A stretch of 64,000 nucleotides of DNA from Alphaproteobacteria bacterium (GCA_009929265.1 SAAU01000007.1:1-64000), one strand, 5' to 3'. Positions 8,776 through 18,059 are shown, counted from the stretch's first letter. Translations and numbers: made by a program. Notes: generated by a model not told the origin, from the letters alone.

Positions 8776-10947
8776 CTATATTTGCCCCAACATATCCTCT
8801 TTTTCGCGCCGTTCTGGAACTGTTTTTTGTTGATGAAAGAAATATTTATCCAAAATTTCATCTTCTGAACTTAAAACCAAAAGACTCCACGAAGGAACCT
8901 TAATTTCTTCCAAACTCTTGAAAATTTTCTCTTGATTTTCTTCTAAAGGAAATGTTTCAAAAACAACCCGCCAAGAAAGCTCTTTATTTTCTGGCATTTT
9001 AAAGGTTTTGTCTTCTCCTGAGGCATTTAACAAAACAAATTTATGTTCGTTAATCTTCTCTTTTTGCCCTCTGTTTAACATAAAGCCAAGCGTTGAAGTT
9101 TCTTTCTTCCAATCTTCTTGCCCCATTTCATATCCCTGACGGGTTATCCAGGTTAAATCTTTCAAAGGCGTTTTACCCAAATATTTTCCAGGCAAAAATT
9201 CTTCTTGTCTAAAAATGGAATTTTCCCTTCCAAAGGCAATCAATCTTTGAACAAAAGAGAAAAGTTCTTCAAATTCTTTTTCGTTCTTTTTATCCCATGG
9301 GAACCAAGAAAGATCGTTATCTTGACAGTAAGCATTATTGTTGCCTTTTTGGGTTTTATAAACCTCATCACCTGACAAAAGCATAGGCACCCCTTGAGAA
9401 AGAAATAACGTTGCAAGCATGGCTTTGACACGTTTAAGACGGATTTGTTTTGTCTCTTCATTGAGATTTTCATCGCCTTCTAGTCCTGAATTCCAGCCCC
9501 AGTTTGAATCCGTTCCATCTCTATTTTCTTCTAAGTTTGCGTCATTATGTTTTGAATTAAAGCTCACCAAATCCCTTAATGTGAATCCATCATGAGCGGT
9601 AATGAAATTTAAAGAGCTCCATGTTTTTCGTCCTCTTTTATTGAATAAATCAGAAGACCCTGTTAGTCGAAAAGCCAAGTCTGAAATTTGAAATTTATCT
9701 GATTTCCAAAAACGTCGAACTGTATCGCGATATCTATCATTCCATTCACTCCATCCTGGTGGAAAGGATCCAACTTTATACCCATCAAACCCCAAATCCC
9801 AAGGTTCGGCAATCAATTTTACTTTTTGCAAAACAGGATCTTGACGCACAGCAGGTAAAAAGCTTGACCGCCAACTGTAGGCATTATAATCGTCTCTGGC
9901 CACCGTTGTGGCTAAATCAAAACGGAAACCATCCACTTCCATTTCTTCTGTCCAATAACGAAGCGAATCCATAACGAGTTGTAAGACGCGTGGATGATCC
10001 ACATTTAAGGACGCCCCACAGCCTGTTGTATCTTCATAATAGCGTGGAATATCTTTATGCAGACGATAATAGGTGCCGTTATCAATTCCCCGAAAGCTAA
10101 GCGTTGGACCAGCGTGATTGCCTTCCCCTGTATGATTGTAAACAACATCTAAAATAACTTCAATTCCCGCTTCATGAAAGACTTGAACCATGGTTTGAAC
10201 TTCCTCAATTCGACCTTGAGAAAGATACGGCACATGCGGAGCCATAAAACAAACAGGATCATACCCCCAATAATTTGAAAGCCCCTTTGAAGTCAAATTT
10301 CCTGAGGTGTAAAAGGAAGCGATTGGCAAAAGCTCCACCGTTGTAATCCCCAAGCTTTTTAGATAAGACACCACATCGGGCGCTTTCATTCCTTCAAAAG
10401 TCCCTCTTAGTTTTTCATCTAACGACGGTAAAAGTTTTGTAAATCCCTTCAAATGCGTTTCATAAATAACCGTCTCATTCCAAGGAATAGATGGTTTTTT
10501 AGACTTAAACGTAAAGGGACTAGTCACAATACATTTTGGCATAAATGGAGCACTATTTCGCCTATCAAAAGACAAATCTCCACTTTCTTTGCGATAGCCT
10601 AACATCGTCTCGTTATAGTAAATTCCTTTTGTCAACGCCTTTGCATACGGGTCTAACAAAAGTTTATTGTGATTAAAACGCAGCCCTTTTTCTGGATTAT
10701 ATTCCCCAAAAACACGATAGCCATAGCGTTGTCCTGGCTTTAAGTCATGCACATAAACGTGAAAAACCTCGTCCGTATAGGCCGGCATGACAATCCGCTG
10801 GACTTCCTCATCTTTTTCATCAAAAAGGCAAAGCATCACTTTATGAGCAGAAGAGGAAAAGAGAGCAAAATTAACGCCTTTTCCGTCAAATGTCGCCCCT
10901 AACGGATAGGGGGAACCAGCTTCTGTTTTAAGTTTTTCATTTAGCAT
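8776..10947 (-). CDS. glgX: Glycogen debranching enzyme GlgX
   Basis: GH13 isoamylase-type enzyme that removes short alpha-1,6 branches from glycogen; 723 residues. CBM48-like N-terminal domain (GVNFALFSSSAHKVMLCLFD), then GH13 motifs VILDVVYNHT, VDGFRFDLATT (nucleophile Asp), KLIAEPWDLG (acid/base Glu) and FITAHDGFTLRDLV. The GlgX-typical NWGWNSGLEG and QDNDLSWFPWD are present. Its start overlaps the end of glgB by 11 bp, which indicates translational coupling. The last 30 residues after VPSWSLLVLSS extend past the usual end of the family. Confidence 0.95.
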   Translation of the reverse strand: MLNEKLKTEAGSPYPLGATFDGKGVNFALFSSSAHKVMLCLFDEKDEEVQRIVMPAYTDEVFHVYVHDLKPGQRYGYRVFGEYNPEKGLRFNHNKLLLDPYAKALTKGIYYNETMLGYRKESGDLSFDRRNSAPFMPKCIVTSPFTFKSKKPSIPWNETVIYETHLKGFTKLLPSLDEKLRGTFEGMKAPDVVSYLKSLGITTVELLPIASFYTSGNLTSKGLSNYWGYDPVCFMAPHVPYLSQGRIEEVQTMVQVFHEAGIEVILDVVYNHTGEGNHAGPTLSFRGIDNGTYYRLHKDIPRYYEDTTGCGASLNVDHPRVLQLVMDSLRYWTEEMEVDGFRFDLATTVARDDYNAYSWRSSFLPAVRQDPVLQKVKLIAEPWDLGFDGYKVGSFPPGWSEWNDRYRDTVRRFWKSDKFQISDLAFRLTGSSDLFNKRGRKTWSSLNFITAHDGFTLRDLVSFNSKHNDANLEENRDGTDSNWGWNSGLEGDENLNEETKQIRLKRVKAMLATLFLSQGVPMLLSGDEVYKTQKGNNNAYCQDNDLSWFPWDKKNEKEFEELFSFVQRLIAFGRENSIFRQEEFLPGKYLGKTPLKDLTWITRQGYEMGQEDWKKETSTLGFMLNRGQKEKINEHKFVLLNASGEDKTFKMPENKELSWRVVFETFPLEENQEKIFKSLEEIKVPSWSLLVLSSEDEILDKYFFHQQKTVPERREKEDMLGQI

Positions 10948-13150
10948 CTGTTTTAACCTTTAGCAAAATTGTCGAAAGGGGCGCAAGAGTTAATGTCAAC
11001 GCATAAGGCTTAAAATTCCACCCCGGCTCATGCGTTTGAAGGGTCCCTTTATTCACAACCCCAGATCCGCCGTATTTCAAATCATCTGTATTTAAAACCT
11101 CAATATATTCCCCTTTAAAAGGAGTCCCAACTTGATAATTTTCGCGCACAATAGGGGTAAAGTTTGAAACGGAAATTAAAATCTCATTTTCTTTTTTGCC
11201 CTTTCGAATAAAGGACACAACCGAACAATCGCAATCAGAGCCATCAATCCATTCAAACCCTTCGCTAGAGCAATCATATGCCCCCAAAAAGGGTATTGCC
11301 CGATAGAGGCTATTTAAATCTTTAACAAGTGTTTGAACCGCCTTATGGGAAGGATTTTGAAGTAAGTGCCAAGACAGGCTTTCGTCATATTTCCACTCTT
11401 TATTTTGGGCAAACTCCCCTCCTTGAAAAAGAAGCTTCTTCCCAGGGTGCGAAAACATAAATCCAAAATAGGCCCTTAAATTTGCCATTTTTTGCCATAA
11501 ATCCCCAGGCATTTTATCCCATAAAGGGCCTTTTCCATGAACAACTTCATCATGGGAAAGCGGCAAAATAAAGTTCTCTGAAAAGGCATAAACAAAACTA
11601 AACGTCAGCTCACTTTGACGATATTTCCGATAAATAGGTTCTTGATGCATATAATCCAGTGTGTCGTGCATCCAACCCATATTCCATTTGAAGGTAAAGC
11701 CCAATCCGCCTAAATACGTCGGGCGAGACACCATCGGCCACGCGGTCGATTCTTCGGCACACGTTATGACATTTTCCTCTAACGCATAGACTTGTTCATT
11801 AAATTTACGAATAAAATCAATGGCTTCTATATTCTCCCGTCCCCCATATTGGTTCGGGACCCATTCGCCGCTTTTGCGTTCATAATCCAAATAAAGCATA
11901 GAGGCCACTGCGTCGACTCGAAATCCATCAATGTGGTATTCTTTCACCCAGAAAAGCGCATTTGAAAGAAGGAAATTGGAAACCTCTTTCCTTCCATAGT
12001 TATAGATTTTTGTGCCCCATTCTTTGTGTTCCCCTTTTCTTGAATCTTCATGTTCATAAAGCGCTGTGCCGTCAAAAAAGGAAAGTCCATTGTCATCTTT
12101 TGGAAAATGTCCAGGCACCCAATCAATAATAACCGAAATTCCTTCTTGATGAAGGGCATCAATAAGCATTTTAAATTCATCTGGCGTGCCATACCTGCTT
12201 GTCGGAGCATAAAGACCAATTACTTGATATCCCCAAGATCCATCAAAAGGATGTTCACTAATGGGCAAAAATTCCACATGGGTAAAGCCCATTTCTTTCA
12301 CATATTTTGGAAGTTCTTTTGCAAGCTCTTTATAGTTTAAAGGACGGTTTTCCTCCACCTTATATCGCCAAGAGCCTAAATGAACTTCATAGATACTTAT
12401 TGGAGCTGCAATATCGTTAACTTTTTTCCGCCCGTCTTTGCACCATTTTTTATCCCCCCATTCATAACGAGATAAAGGGTAAACAATCGACGCTGTTTTA
12501 GGGCGCACTTCCTGATAAAACCCAACAGGATCACTTTTAAGAGAGCCTATTTTTCCATTCTTTGAAAGAATTTCATATTTATAGACATCTCCTTCTTTCA
12601 TTTGAGGAATAAAAATTTCCCAAATACCAGATCCCCCTAGAGGGCGCATCACATGTCGTCTGCCATCCCATTCATTGAAATCTCCGACAACGCTCACCCG
12701 ATTTGCATTTGGGGCCCATACCCCAAAGTGAACCCCTTTAACGCCTTGATGCGTCATTAAATGCGCCCCAAGTTTTTTATAAAGTTCCTTATGTTCCCCT
12801 TGACCAATTAAATAGACATCCAAATCCGAAAGAACGGGCAAAAATTGGTAGGGATCAATGGATTCATAAATCAAACCCTCTTTTGTTTTAATTTTTAAGC
12901 TATACTTAAAAAAGTCTCTTTTTTGTTGAAAGGAAAAAAGAAAGACTCCCTCGCGTTGTTCTTTTTCAAAAAAACCAAAAGACTCTTTTGATTCCAAATC
13001 CAAAAGCTCAACCGTTTCGGCTCGAGGCAAAAAGACACGCACAAACAAAAGACCCTTTTCATCTTCATGCATTCCCAAAATTGAAAAGGGATCGCCATAG
13101 CCTTCTTTAACCAACGCTTTGAGAACTGTATCTTGTTTTTTTTGAAACAT
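10937..13150 (-). CDS. glgB: 1,4-alpha-glucan branching enzyme
   Basis: GH13 branching enzyme, 737 residues. N1 and CBM48 domains (about 1-230, with VHFGVWAPNANRVSVVGDFN), then the catalytic barrel with VIIDWVPGHFP, HIDGFRVDAV (nucleophile), VITCAEEST (acid/base) and LPLSHDEVVHGKG. It introduces alpha-1,6 branches during glycogen synthesis. A longer frame starts at 13174, but the ATG at 13150 has AAGGAAGAAAA immediately upstream, and the predicted transcript start lies at about 13174, so 13150 is chosen. First gene of glgB-glgX-malQ; glgA and glgC are not in the window. Confidence 0.96.
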   Translation of the reverse strand: MFQKKQDTVLKALVKEGYGDPFSILGMHEDEKGLLFVRVFLPRAETVELLDLESKESFGFFEKEQREGVFLFSFQQKRDFFKYSLKIKTKEGLIYESIDPYQFLPVLSDLDVYLIGQGEHKELYKKLGAHLMTHQGVKGVHFGVWAPNANRVSVVGDFNEWDGRRHVMRPLGGSGIWEIFIPQMKEGDVYKYEILSKNGKIGSLKSDPVGFYQEVRPKTASIVYPLSRYEWGDKKWCKDGRKKVNDIAAPISIYEVHLGSWRYKVEENRPLNYKELAKELPKYVKEMGFTHVEFLPISEHPFDGSWGYQVIGLYAPTSRYGTPDEFKMLIDALHQEGISVIIDWVPGHFPKDDNGLSFFDGTALYEHEDSRKGEHKEWGTKIYNYGRKEVSNFLLSNALFWVKEYHIDGFRVDAVASMLYLDYERKSGEWVPNQYGGRENIEAIDFIRKFNEQVYALEENVITCAEESTAWPMVSRPTYLGGLGFTFKWNMGWMHDTLDYMHQEPIYRKYRQSELTFSFVYAFSENFILPLSHDEVVHGKGPLWDKMPGDLWQKMANLRAYFGFMFSHPGKKLLFQGGEFAQNKEWKYDESLSWHLLQNPSHKAVQTLVKDLNSLYRAIPFLGAYDCSSEGFEWIDGSDCDCSVVSFIRKGKKENEILISVSNFTPIVRENYQVGTPFKGEYIEVLNTDDLKYGGSGVVNKGTLQTHEPGWNFKPYALTLTLAPLSTILLKVKTDAK

Positions 13151-13181
13151 TTTTCTTCCTTGATAACTAATCATATTAAAG

Positions 13182-13210
13182 ACTATACCGTTCTTTTAAA
13201 AAAGCGTCTA
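13182..13210 (-). promoter_or_regulatory. Promoter of glgB-glgX-malQ
   Basis: On the minus strand: TAGACG (13205-13210), 17 bp, TATAGT (13182-13187). Predicted start close to 13174, upstream of the glgB Shine-Dalgarno. Confidence 0.55.
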
Positions 13211-13277
13211 TCTTTTTTTGTTTTCCTTATTCCTTAAATGAGGAACAGCCTTCTTTTTTTGTTTTTTAAAAAAAGAC

Positions 13278-13306
13278 TCGTCAACTTAAAGACTTTTTTG
13301 TATATT
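13278..13306 (+). promoter_or_regulatory. Promoter of dusA, possibly leaderless
   Basis: TCGTCA (13278-13283), 17 bp, TATATT (13301-13306). The ATG of dusA at 13313 is 6 bases after the -10 box and has no Shine-Dalgarno, so the mRNA may begin at the start codon. Confidence 0.4.
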
Positions 13307-13312
13307 TTGCCT

Positions 13313-14251
13313 ATGAGAAAAGAGATTGCCATTGCCCCTATGTTGGATTGGACAGATAAACATTTTCGCTATTTTATGCGACAGATGAGCCCTCATCTTA
13401 CCCTTTATACAGAAATGATTTCAACCGAAGCCCTTATCCATGGGGAGACTAAGCGATTTTTAGATTTTAATCCAAAAGAAAGCCCTCTTATCCTTCAACT
13501 CGGCGGATCGGAACCTCAAAAAATGGCATATTGCGCCAAGCTAGCGGAAAAAGCTTCTTTTCAAGGCGTGAATATTAACGCAGGGTGCCCTTCTGAACGA
13601 GTAGAAAAAGGCGGCTGGGGGGCTTCTTTAATGGAAAAGCCTGATTTGATTGCCGAAAATATCAGAGCGATGAAAGAGGTTTGCTCTCTTCCTATCAGCG
13701 TTAAAACCAGAATTGCCCTTGCCGAAGAAGAGCATCCTTTTGACGCCCTTTGTCATTTTGTGAAAACTATGCAAAAAGCAGGAGCCTCTCAAGTTATTAT
13801 TCATGCCCGAAAGGCACTTCTTAAAAAAGGATTTTCTCCCGCAGATAACCGCACAAAAATGGCATTGGATTATGACCTTGTTTATCGGGTTAAAGAGCAA
13901 TTTCCTGATTTTTCCCTTTTAATTAACGGGGACATTTCCACCCTTCAAGAGGTTGAAGCTCACTTTAATCATATGGATGGCGTCATGATTGGGCGAGAGG
14001 CGTATAAAAACCCCTATCACATCGGTCAAATTGCCCATGAAATTTACGGCACCCCTCTTTTGGAAAGAAAAGAGATTTTACAGCAAATGGCCTCCTATAT
14101 TGAAAAGGAAAATCCAGCCCGTGTCCTTTATATCACGCGACATATGATGGGCCTTTACAAAGGGACAGAGTTTGCGAAAATCTATAAAAAGGTTTTAATG
14201 CAAAACACGTTAAAAGATATTCTTTATTTCCTCAATCAAGTGCCTTTTTAG
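13313..14251 (+). CDS. dusA: tRNA-dihydrouridine synthase A
   Basis: FMN-dependent enzyme that reduces uridines 20/20a in the tRNA D loop; 312 residues. TIM-barrel motifs: IAPMLDWTD at the start, LQLGGSEP, and VNINAGCPSERV, where C92 is the catalytic cysteine. IHARKA and NGDI follow. The DusA-type RVEKGGWGASLM is present, which separates it from DusB/DusC. The longest frame starts at 13238, but family alignment and the hydrophobic, non-homologous extension favour the ATG at 13313. Divergent from glgB, convergent with xth. Confidence 0.93.
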   Translation: MRKEIAIAPMLDWTDKHFRYFMRQMSPHLTLYTEMISTEALIHGETKRFLDFNPKESPLILQLGGSEPQKMAYCAKLAEKASFQGVNINAGCPSERVEKGGWGASLMEKPDLIAENIRAMKEVCSLPISVKTRIALAEEEHPFDALCHFVKTMQKAGASQVIIHARKALLKKGFSPADNRTKMALDYDLVYRVKEQFPDFSLLINGDISTLQEVEAHFNHMDGVMIGREAYKNPYHIGQIAHEIYGTPLLERKEILQQMASYIEKENPARVLYITRHMMGLYKGTEFAKIYKKVLMQNTLKDILYFLNQVPF

Positions 14252-14261
14252 GCTTTCTTAT

Positions 14262-15065
14262 TTACCTAAAAAAGGCCTCATCTTCTAATTCACATAAAAC
14301 AGGCACATGATCTGACGGAGACGGTTTACCCCGCATTTCTTTTTGCGCATAGGTTTTTTGAAGCCCGTCTGCCAAACGAGGGGATAGATAAATCACATCC
14401 AAAAGCATCCCCATATCTTTGCCATAGGCTCCAAATTGAAAATCCCAAAAAGAATAAATCACATCGTTTGGATGAAGCGTTCTTAACGCATTTACCACTC
14501 CTAAATTTTCAACAGAACGCAACGCCTCTTGAACAGGGGGAATCATCAAAACGGTATCTTTATAGCTTTTGGGATTATAAACATCTTCATTTCGGGCAAT
14601 GACATTAAAATCCCCTGCCAAAACAAAATCTGTCCGCGTTTCAAGCCGTTCTTTGATAAGGGTATAAAGGGCCTTCATCCAATTTAATTTATATTTTAGA
14701 CGCGAGTCATCCTCTGGATCTTTTTGAGGGGACGCCCCATTTGGCACATAGACTGTGATATAGTGCGTTTTACCGGCCTTCACCTCCAAAAAGCGGGCTT
14801 GTTCTTCTTCGCCTTCCTTATAAAGAGAATCTTTGACAAGCTCTATTTTTTCCTTAGAAAGAATGGCCACCCCATTAAAGCCTTTTTGCCCCTTGATTAA
14901 CACATGATAGCCCAAACTTTCTATCTCTAGAAAAGGAAAAACATCTTCGGTTGCTTTAATTTCTTGTAAAAAAACAACATCCGGATTGACGTCTTGAAGC
15001 CAGGGAATCAAAAGGGGAAGTCTTGCCCTCACAGAGGCCACATTCCAAGTTGCAATTTTTTTCAC
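14262..15065 (-). CDS. xth: Exodeoxyribonuclease III
   Basis: Base-excision repair AP endonuclease / 3'-5' exonuclease of the ExoIII family, 267 residues. Motifs: KKIATWNVASVRAR at the N-terminus, VVFLQEIKA (metal-binding Glu), LAGDFNVI (catalytic Asp-Asn) and PSDHVPVL (Asp-His pair) at the C-terminus. Start is GTG at 15065, with GGGAG upstream at slightly long spacing. Convergent with dusA (10 bp apart), divergent from the exported protein at 15100. Confidence 0.95.
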   Translation of the reverse strand: MKKIATWNVASVRARLPLLIPWLQDVNPDVVFLQEIKATEDVFPFLEIESLGYHVLIKGQKGFNGVAILSKEKIELVKDSLYKEGEEEQARFLEVKAGKTHYITVYVPNGASPQKDPEDDSRLKYKLNWMKALYTLIKERLETRTDFVLAGDFNVIARNEDVYNPKSYKDTVLMIPPVQEALRSVENLGVVNALRTLHPNDVIYSFWDFQFGAYGKDMGMLLDVIYLSPRLADGLQKTYAQKEMRGKPSPSDHVPVLCELEDEAFFR

Positions 15066-15094
15066 TTTACTTTTTCTCCCATCTTTTTATGCTA
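15066..15094 (+). promoter_or_regulatory. Promoter of the gene at 15100, possibly leaderless
   Basis: TTTACT (15066-15071), 17 bp, TATGCT (15089-15094), followed by the ATG after 5 bases. No Shine-Dalgarno is visible before this start. Confidence 0.4.
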
Positions 15095-15099
15095 AGTCT

Positions 15100-15756
15100 A
15101 TGAAACATATTATTTTGAACGCTCTTTTCTTTTATAGCTTATCTTTTTTGCCTTTACAAGCAGAAGAGTTTTGTGACGCGTCCCTCTTTAACGCGCCTAA
15201 ACTAAACTTTATTGTCAAACAGGAAGAGCCTAAAATCATCTCTATTGACACAAGTGCCATGAAACAAATGGGGCAAAATTCTCCTAAAAATCCAAAAGGA
15301 ATGACCGCATTCAAATTTTCTTTAGATATAAAAAATATGAACTTTTATCAAAAACCTATGGGGAAAAAGGTTTGTATTTATCCAAAATCAATGGATATTC
15401 TTTTTTCTTTGAAAGATTTTTTTGTTTTTATGGATGAAAAATATCCGAAAGACTCGTGCCCCTATCAAGTGATTTTAGAACACGAATCTATCCATGTTGA
15501 GGTGAATAAAAAAGCCTTAAATTTCTTTGCCCCCAGTGTTTATGAGGAGCTTCAAAAAGCTGTCCCTCATTTACCAGCAGGGCTTATTACCTCTGTGTCA
15601 CAAGCCAAGGATTACGCAAAAACCATTGGAAAAGTTTTTCAAGATGAAACAAAAGATGTGCTTGCTTTTATTCAAGGAAAAACAAAAGAAAAAAACAACC
15701 TCATTGATTCAACGGAAAATTATCAGGTACAAACCTCACGGTGTAAAAATTGGTAG
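15100..15756 (+). CDS. Exported HExxH protein, putative zinc metallopeptidase (copy 1)
   Basis: 218 residues with a signal peptide (about 1-21, cleavage after LQA). The mature protein has VCIYPKSMDILFS, then DSCPYQVILEHESIHVEVN, in which H128-E129-x-x-H132 fits the HExxH zinc-binding motif. A cysteine directly precedes the motif and another lies near the C-terminus, a likely disulfide. The next gene is a clear paralogue with the same layout. Predicted to act in the periplasm or at the cell surface; the substrate is unknown. The third metal ligand cannot be assigned by eye. Separated by 14 bp from the paralogue, so probably one operon. Confidence 0.6.
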   Translation: MKHIILNALFFYSLSFLPLQAEEFCDASLFNAPKLNFIVKQEEPKIISIDTSAMKQMGQNSPKNPKGMTAFKFSLDIKNMNFYQKPMGKKVCIYPKSMDILFSLKDFFVFMDEKYPKDSCPYQVILEHESIHVEVNKKALNFFAPSVYEELQKAVPHLPAGLITSVSQAKDYAKTIGKVFQDETKDVLAFIQGKTKEKNNLIDSTENYQVQTSRCKNW

Positions 15757-15770
15757 GGAGGGGCTTTTTT

Positions 15771-16439
15771 ATGAAATTTTTAGCATTCTGCTTTTGCTTT
15801 TTCCCCTTTTTCGCATGGGGTGAAAATTGTCCTTATCCAGAAAAACCTTTTGTAAACGTTTTTCTTCAAGCAAGTGAGCCTGTTTATTCTCACGCCTATT
15901 CTATGGAAGAATTTGCGCTCTTTTCTCAAGAAAATAAAATTGAATCCTTTTCAAATCACAACGCAGACCTTCGAGAACGGGGCGTCACTTTTTTTAAGCT
16001 TCAATCTGATTTAACGTTAGAAACCGAAGCAAAACGCTATAAAAATGGCTTTTGCATTTATCCAAAAACGCTAACGATTAAAATTGGGTTCCCAAAAATG
16101 ATTGTTTTAATTGATAAAAAATATAAAAAGACCTCTTGCGCTTATCAAGAAATCCTAAAGCACGAAAATACGCACGTTCTTATCAATTACAAAACATTGG
16201 AAGAATTTTTGCCTCACTTAAAAGAAGCTCAAGAAAAAATAATGAAAACACAAAAAGGGACCTTTACACGGAACCTTTTTTATGAAAATTCCATTAAACG
16301 TAAATTGACAAAGAATTTTATGGAAAAAAATACGTCTTTTCTTTCCTTTTTAAAAAGCACGCTTCAAAAAAGAAATGGAAAGATTGATACTCTTCAATCT
16401 TATCAAGAGCTTCAAAATCGTTGCACGGATTGGGATTAA
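15771..16439 (+). CDS. Exported HExxH protein, putative zinc metallopeptidase (copy 2)
   Basis: 222 residues, paralogue of the preceding gene. Signal peptide about 1-17 (hydrophobic core AFCFCFFPFFAW). Shared features: FCIYPKTLTIKIGFPKM, then TSCAYQEILKHENTHVLIN with H131-E-N-T-H135, and a C-terminal cysteine. The longer frame from TTG at 15750 is not used, because GGGAGGGG lies 7 bases before the ATG at 15771. The two proteins are well diverged outside the HExxH core, so the duplication is old. Convergent with the gene ending at 16445. Confidence 0.6.
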   Translation: MKFLAFCFCFFPFFAWGENCPYPEKPFVNVFLQASEPVYSHAYSMEEFALFSQENKIESFSNHNADLRERGVTFFKLQSDLTLETEAKRYKNGFCIYPKTLTIKIGFPKMIVLIDKKYKKTSCAYQEILKHENTHVLINYKTLEEFLPHLKEAQEKIMKTQKGTFTRNLFYENSIKRKLTKNFMEKNTSFLSFLKSTLQKRNGKIDTLQSYQELQNRCTDWD

Positions 16440-16444
16440 AAAAA

Positions 16445-17041
16445 TTATCTTTCTTTGCTGTCCAAAACAAATTGGGGTAAGCGTAATTCAACCTCTTTAT
16501 CAATGGCTGAATTAAATGTTTGAATAAGGGCAAAATTCAAATCAGCGGCCCTATTTTCTTCAAACAGTTTCTTTTCAATATAGATCTTATGTTTGCTTTT
16601 TTCATAAGAATATTCAAAGCCCCCTTTAACGTAATCCTTCATTTCAATGGTGATATTCCGAGGAAGCATTCGTTCGTAATAATCTTGCTGAGAAGGCGAA
16701 ATCACTTTTTCCAAAGCCTGTTCTAAAGTCCTTGTATATTTTTCCCTTTCTTCTGCTGAAATGGAAAGGCTTATAAATCCGATTTGAATTCCCGCCCCAA
16801 CTGCCAGCAAAGCAATGCCTTGAGGATAGATAATCATCCCTTCGCATCCGGTCATGGAGCCTAAGGATAAAGCTGTCATCAATAAAAGAGCGGCTTTTCT
16901 TCCAGCTCTCTTTCCTTTTTTTAATTTCTCTAAAGGAAGAGTCTTTTTTGCTTTTTGTAAAGGCTTTTTATCCAAGACCTCTTTTGTTTTCTTTTTTAAA
17001 ACATCCACCAAAGTTTCTGCTTTTTTCGAAAAGTTTGCCAT
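16445..17041 (-). CDS. Membrane-anchored or lipoprotein-like protein, diverged paralogue (third gene of cluster)
   Basis: 198 residues from the ATG at 17041. N-terminal 50 residues are very rich in lysine, followed by a hydrophobic segment ALLLMTALSLGSMTGC (C66), which could be an anchor or a lipoprotein signal with an unusually long n-region. The C-terminal domain has LPRNITIEM, HKIYIEKKLFEENRAAD and FNSAIDKEVELRLP, in the same order as in the two upstream genes. The start is chosen because the ATG follows the upstream stop codon by one base (TAACATG), indicating coupling. Function unknown. Confidence 0.5.
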   Translation of the reverse strand: MANFSKKAETLVDVLKKKTKEVLDKKPLQKAKKTLPLEKLKKGKRAGRKAALLLMTALSLGSMTGCEGMIIYPQGIALLAVGAGIQIGFISLSISAEEREKYTRTLEQALEKVISPSQQDYYERMLPRNITIEMKDYVKGGFEYSYEKSKHKIYIEKKLFEENRAADLNFALIQTFNSAIDKEVELRLPQFVLDSKER

Positions 17042-17042
17042 G

Positions 17043-18059
17043 TTAAGTTCTTTCATTTGATTTAAGCGAAAAGGCAAGAGATTTACTGCCTTTTGCAGAA
17101 GAAAAGGTATAAGATTCCCCATAAATATCACTATCTGCAAGATACCCACAGAAATATTTAGAAAGCTTATCTGCTAAAATAATATAATCATTTGAATAAC
17201 TTTCTTTAATGGCCTCTGGCGTATTGGCATCAGGGGTCCAATAAACAGGCCATCCTTCTGGATACCCTTGCACTTTCTGATTTTGAACAGAGTAATTTGT
17301 CTCAATTAAAGACAGCTTAAAATATTTGGCGCCAGCCTTACTTTTTGCCATAGATAAAGCCTGTGTTGATTTGCGTCCTTCTGTGATAAATTCTTGGCGA
17401 TAATTTTCTAAATCCGTTGAAAATTCTGTAAAATCCTCAATCCCAATAGAATGAATTAAAGAAGAGGGATACGTTGCCGGATTTTTTTGATTCATTTCAT
17501 AGGCAAAAATTAAATCACGCACCGTGCTGTCAGCCATTTGAAGCTTGGATAAATCTTCCCGCTCATCAGTTTTAATTGCAGAAAACTTAAGCTCATCTTC
17601 TTTTTGTATCGCCCGACGTAAAGCCGCCTCTAAAAAGAACGGAATTTTGTCCTGTCCTTCTTCTAAAAAAATCCCATCGTCTAAGAGAACGTAGTGTGTA
17701 TTATTGGCATATTTATATTGGAAATCTTCCCCGTTTTCAATGTTTTGAATGCTGATTTTAACATTACTTGGAAGATCTGCAAAAAGCTCTGTCCCAATCG
17801 TTGTCCTTGAAAGAATATCAATGGCTTTTTGTGTATCATACACATCCCAAGAGGCGGCTGCCAAAATATTAGCTTTAAGCTCATCCACCCGATCTTGTGT
17901 TTGAATGATTCCATTTGGCGGCTGAATTTCCATAGAGCAGCTCATCGCCGTCAAACTAATAAAAATGGACGCCAAAACAGCTTTTGCTATCTTTTTAGCC
18001 TGTTTTGCCCGATTCTTTTGTTTTTCGCGATTCTTTTTCTTTACAGTTACCTGCGCCAT
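17043..18059 (-). CDS. Putative lipoprotein, diverged metallopeptidase-like paralogue (second gene of cluster)
   Basis: 338 residues. The n-region of about 27 residues is packed with K and R, then a hydrophobic segment to C41 (SLTAMSC), a weak lipobox. The following domain has AIDILSRTT, LFADLPSNVKISI, THYVLLDDGIFLEE and FFLEAALRRAIQKEDEL. The last segment sits where comparable putative metallopeptidases (DUF6782-like, from memory) have HELRHAxQ; here the HExxH residues are absent. Related segments occur in the flanking genes. ATG at 18059 with AGGGGG upstream. Function unknown. Confidence 0.5.
   Translation of the reverse strand: MAQVTVKKKNREKQKNRAKQAKKIAKAVLASIFISLTAMSCSMEIQPPNGIIQTQDRVDELKANILAAASWDVYDTQKAIDILSRTTIGTELFADLPSNVKISIQNIENGEDFQYKYANNTHYVLLDDGIFLEEGQDKIPFFLEAALRRAIQKEDELKFSAIKTDEREDLSKLQMADSTVRDLIFAYEMNQKNPATYPSSLIHSIGIEDFTEFSTDLENYRQEFITEGRKSTQALSMAKSKAGAKYFKLSLIETNYSVQNQKVQGYPEGWPVYWTPDANTPEAIKESYSNDYIILADKLSKYFCGYLADSDIYGESYTFSSAKGSKSLAFSLKSNERT

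Noticed and set aside
8700-8830. An alternative frame after glgX encoding ALDKLDFLLYGPLGPVSSL up to LDFED
   Set aside because: No start codon with Shine-Dalgarno; upstream TAA closes it within the glgX end. It may be chance or decay of a longer glgX or malQ end; not enough to call a gene.
13174-13312. Longer reading frames for glgB (13174) and dusA (13238)
   Set aside because: Shine-Dalgarno and promoter positions favour the internal ATGs; the extensions have no family similarity.
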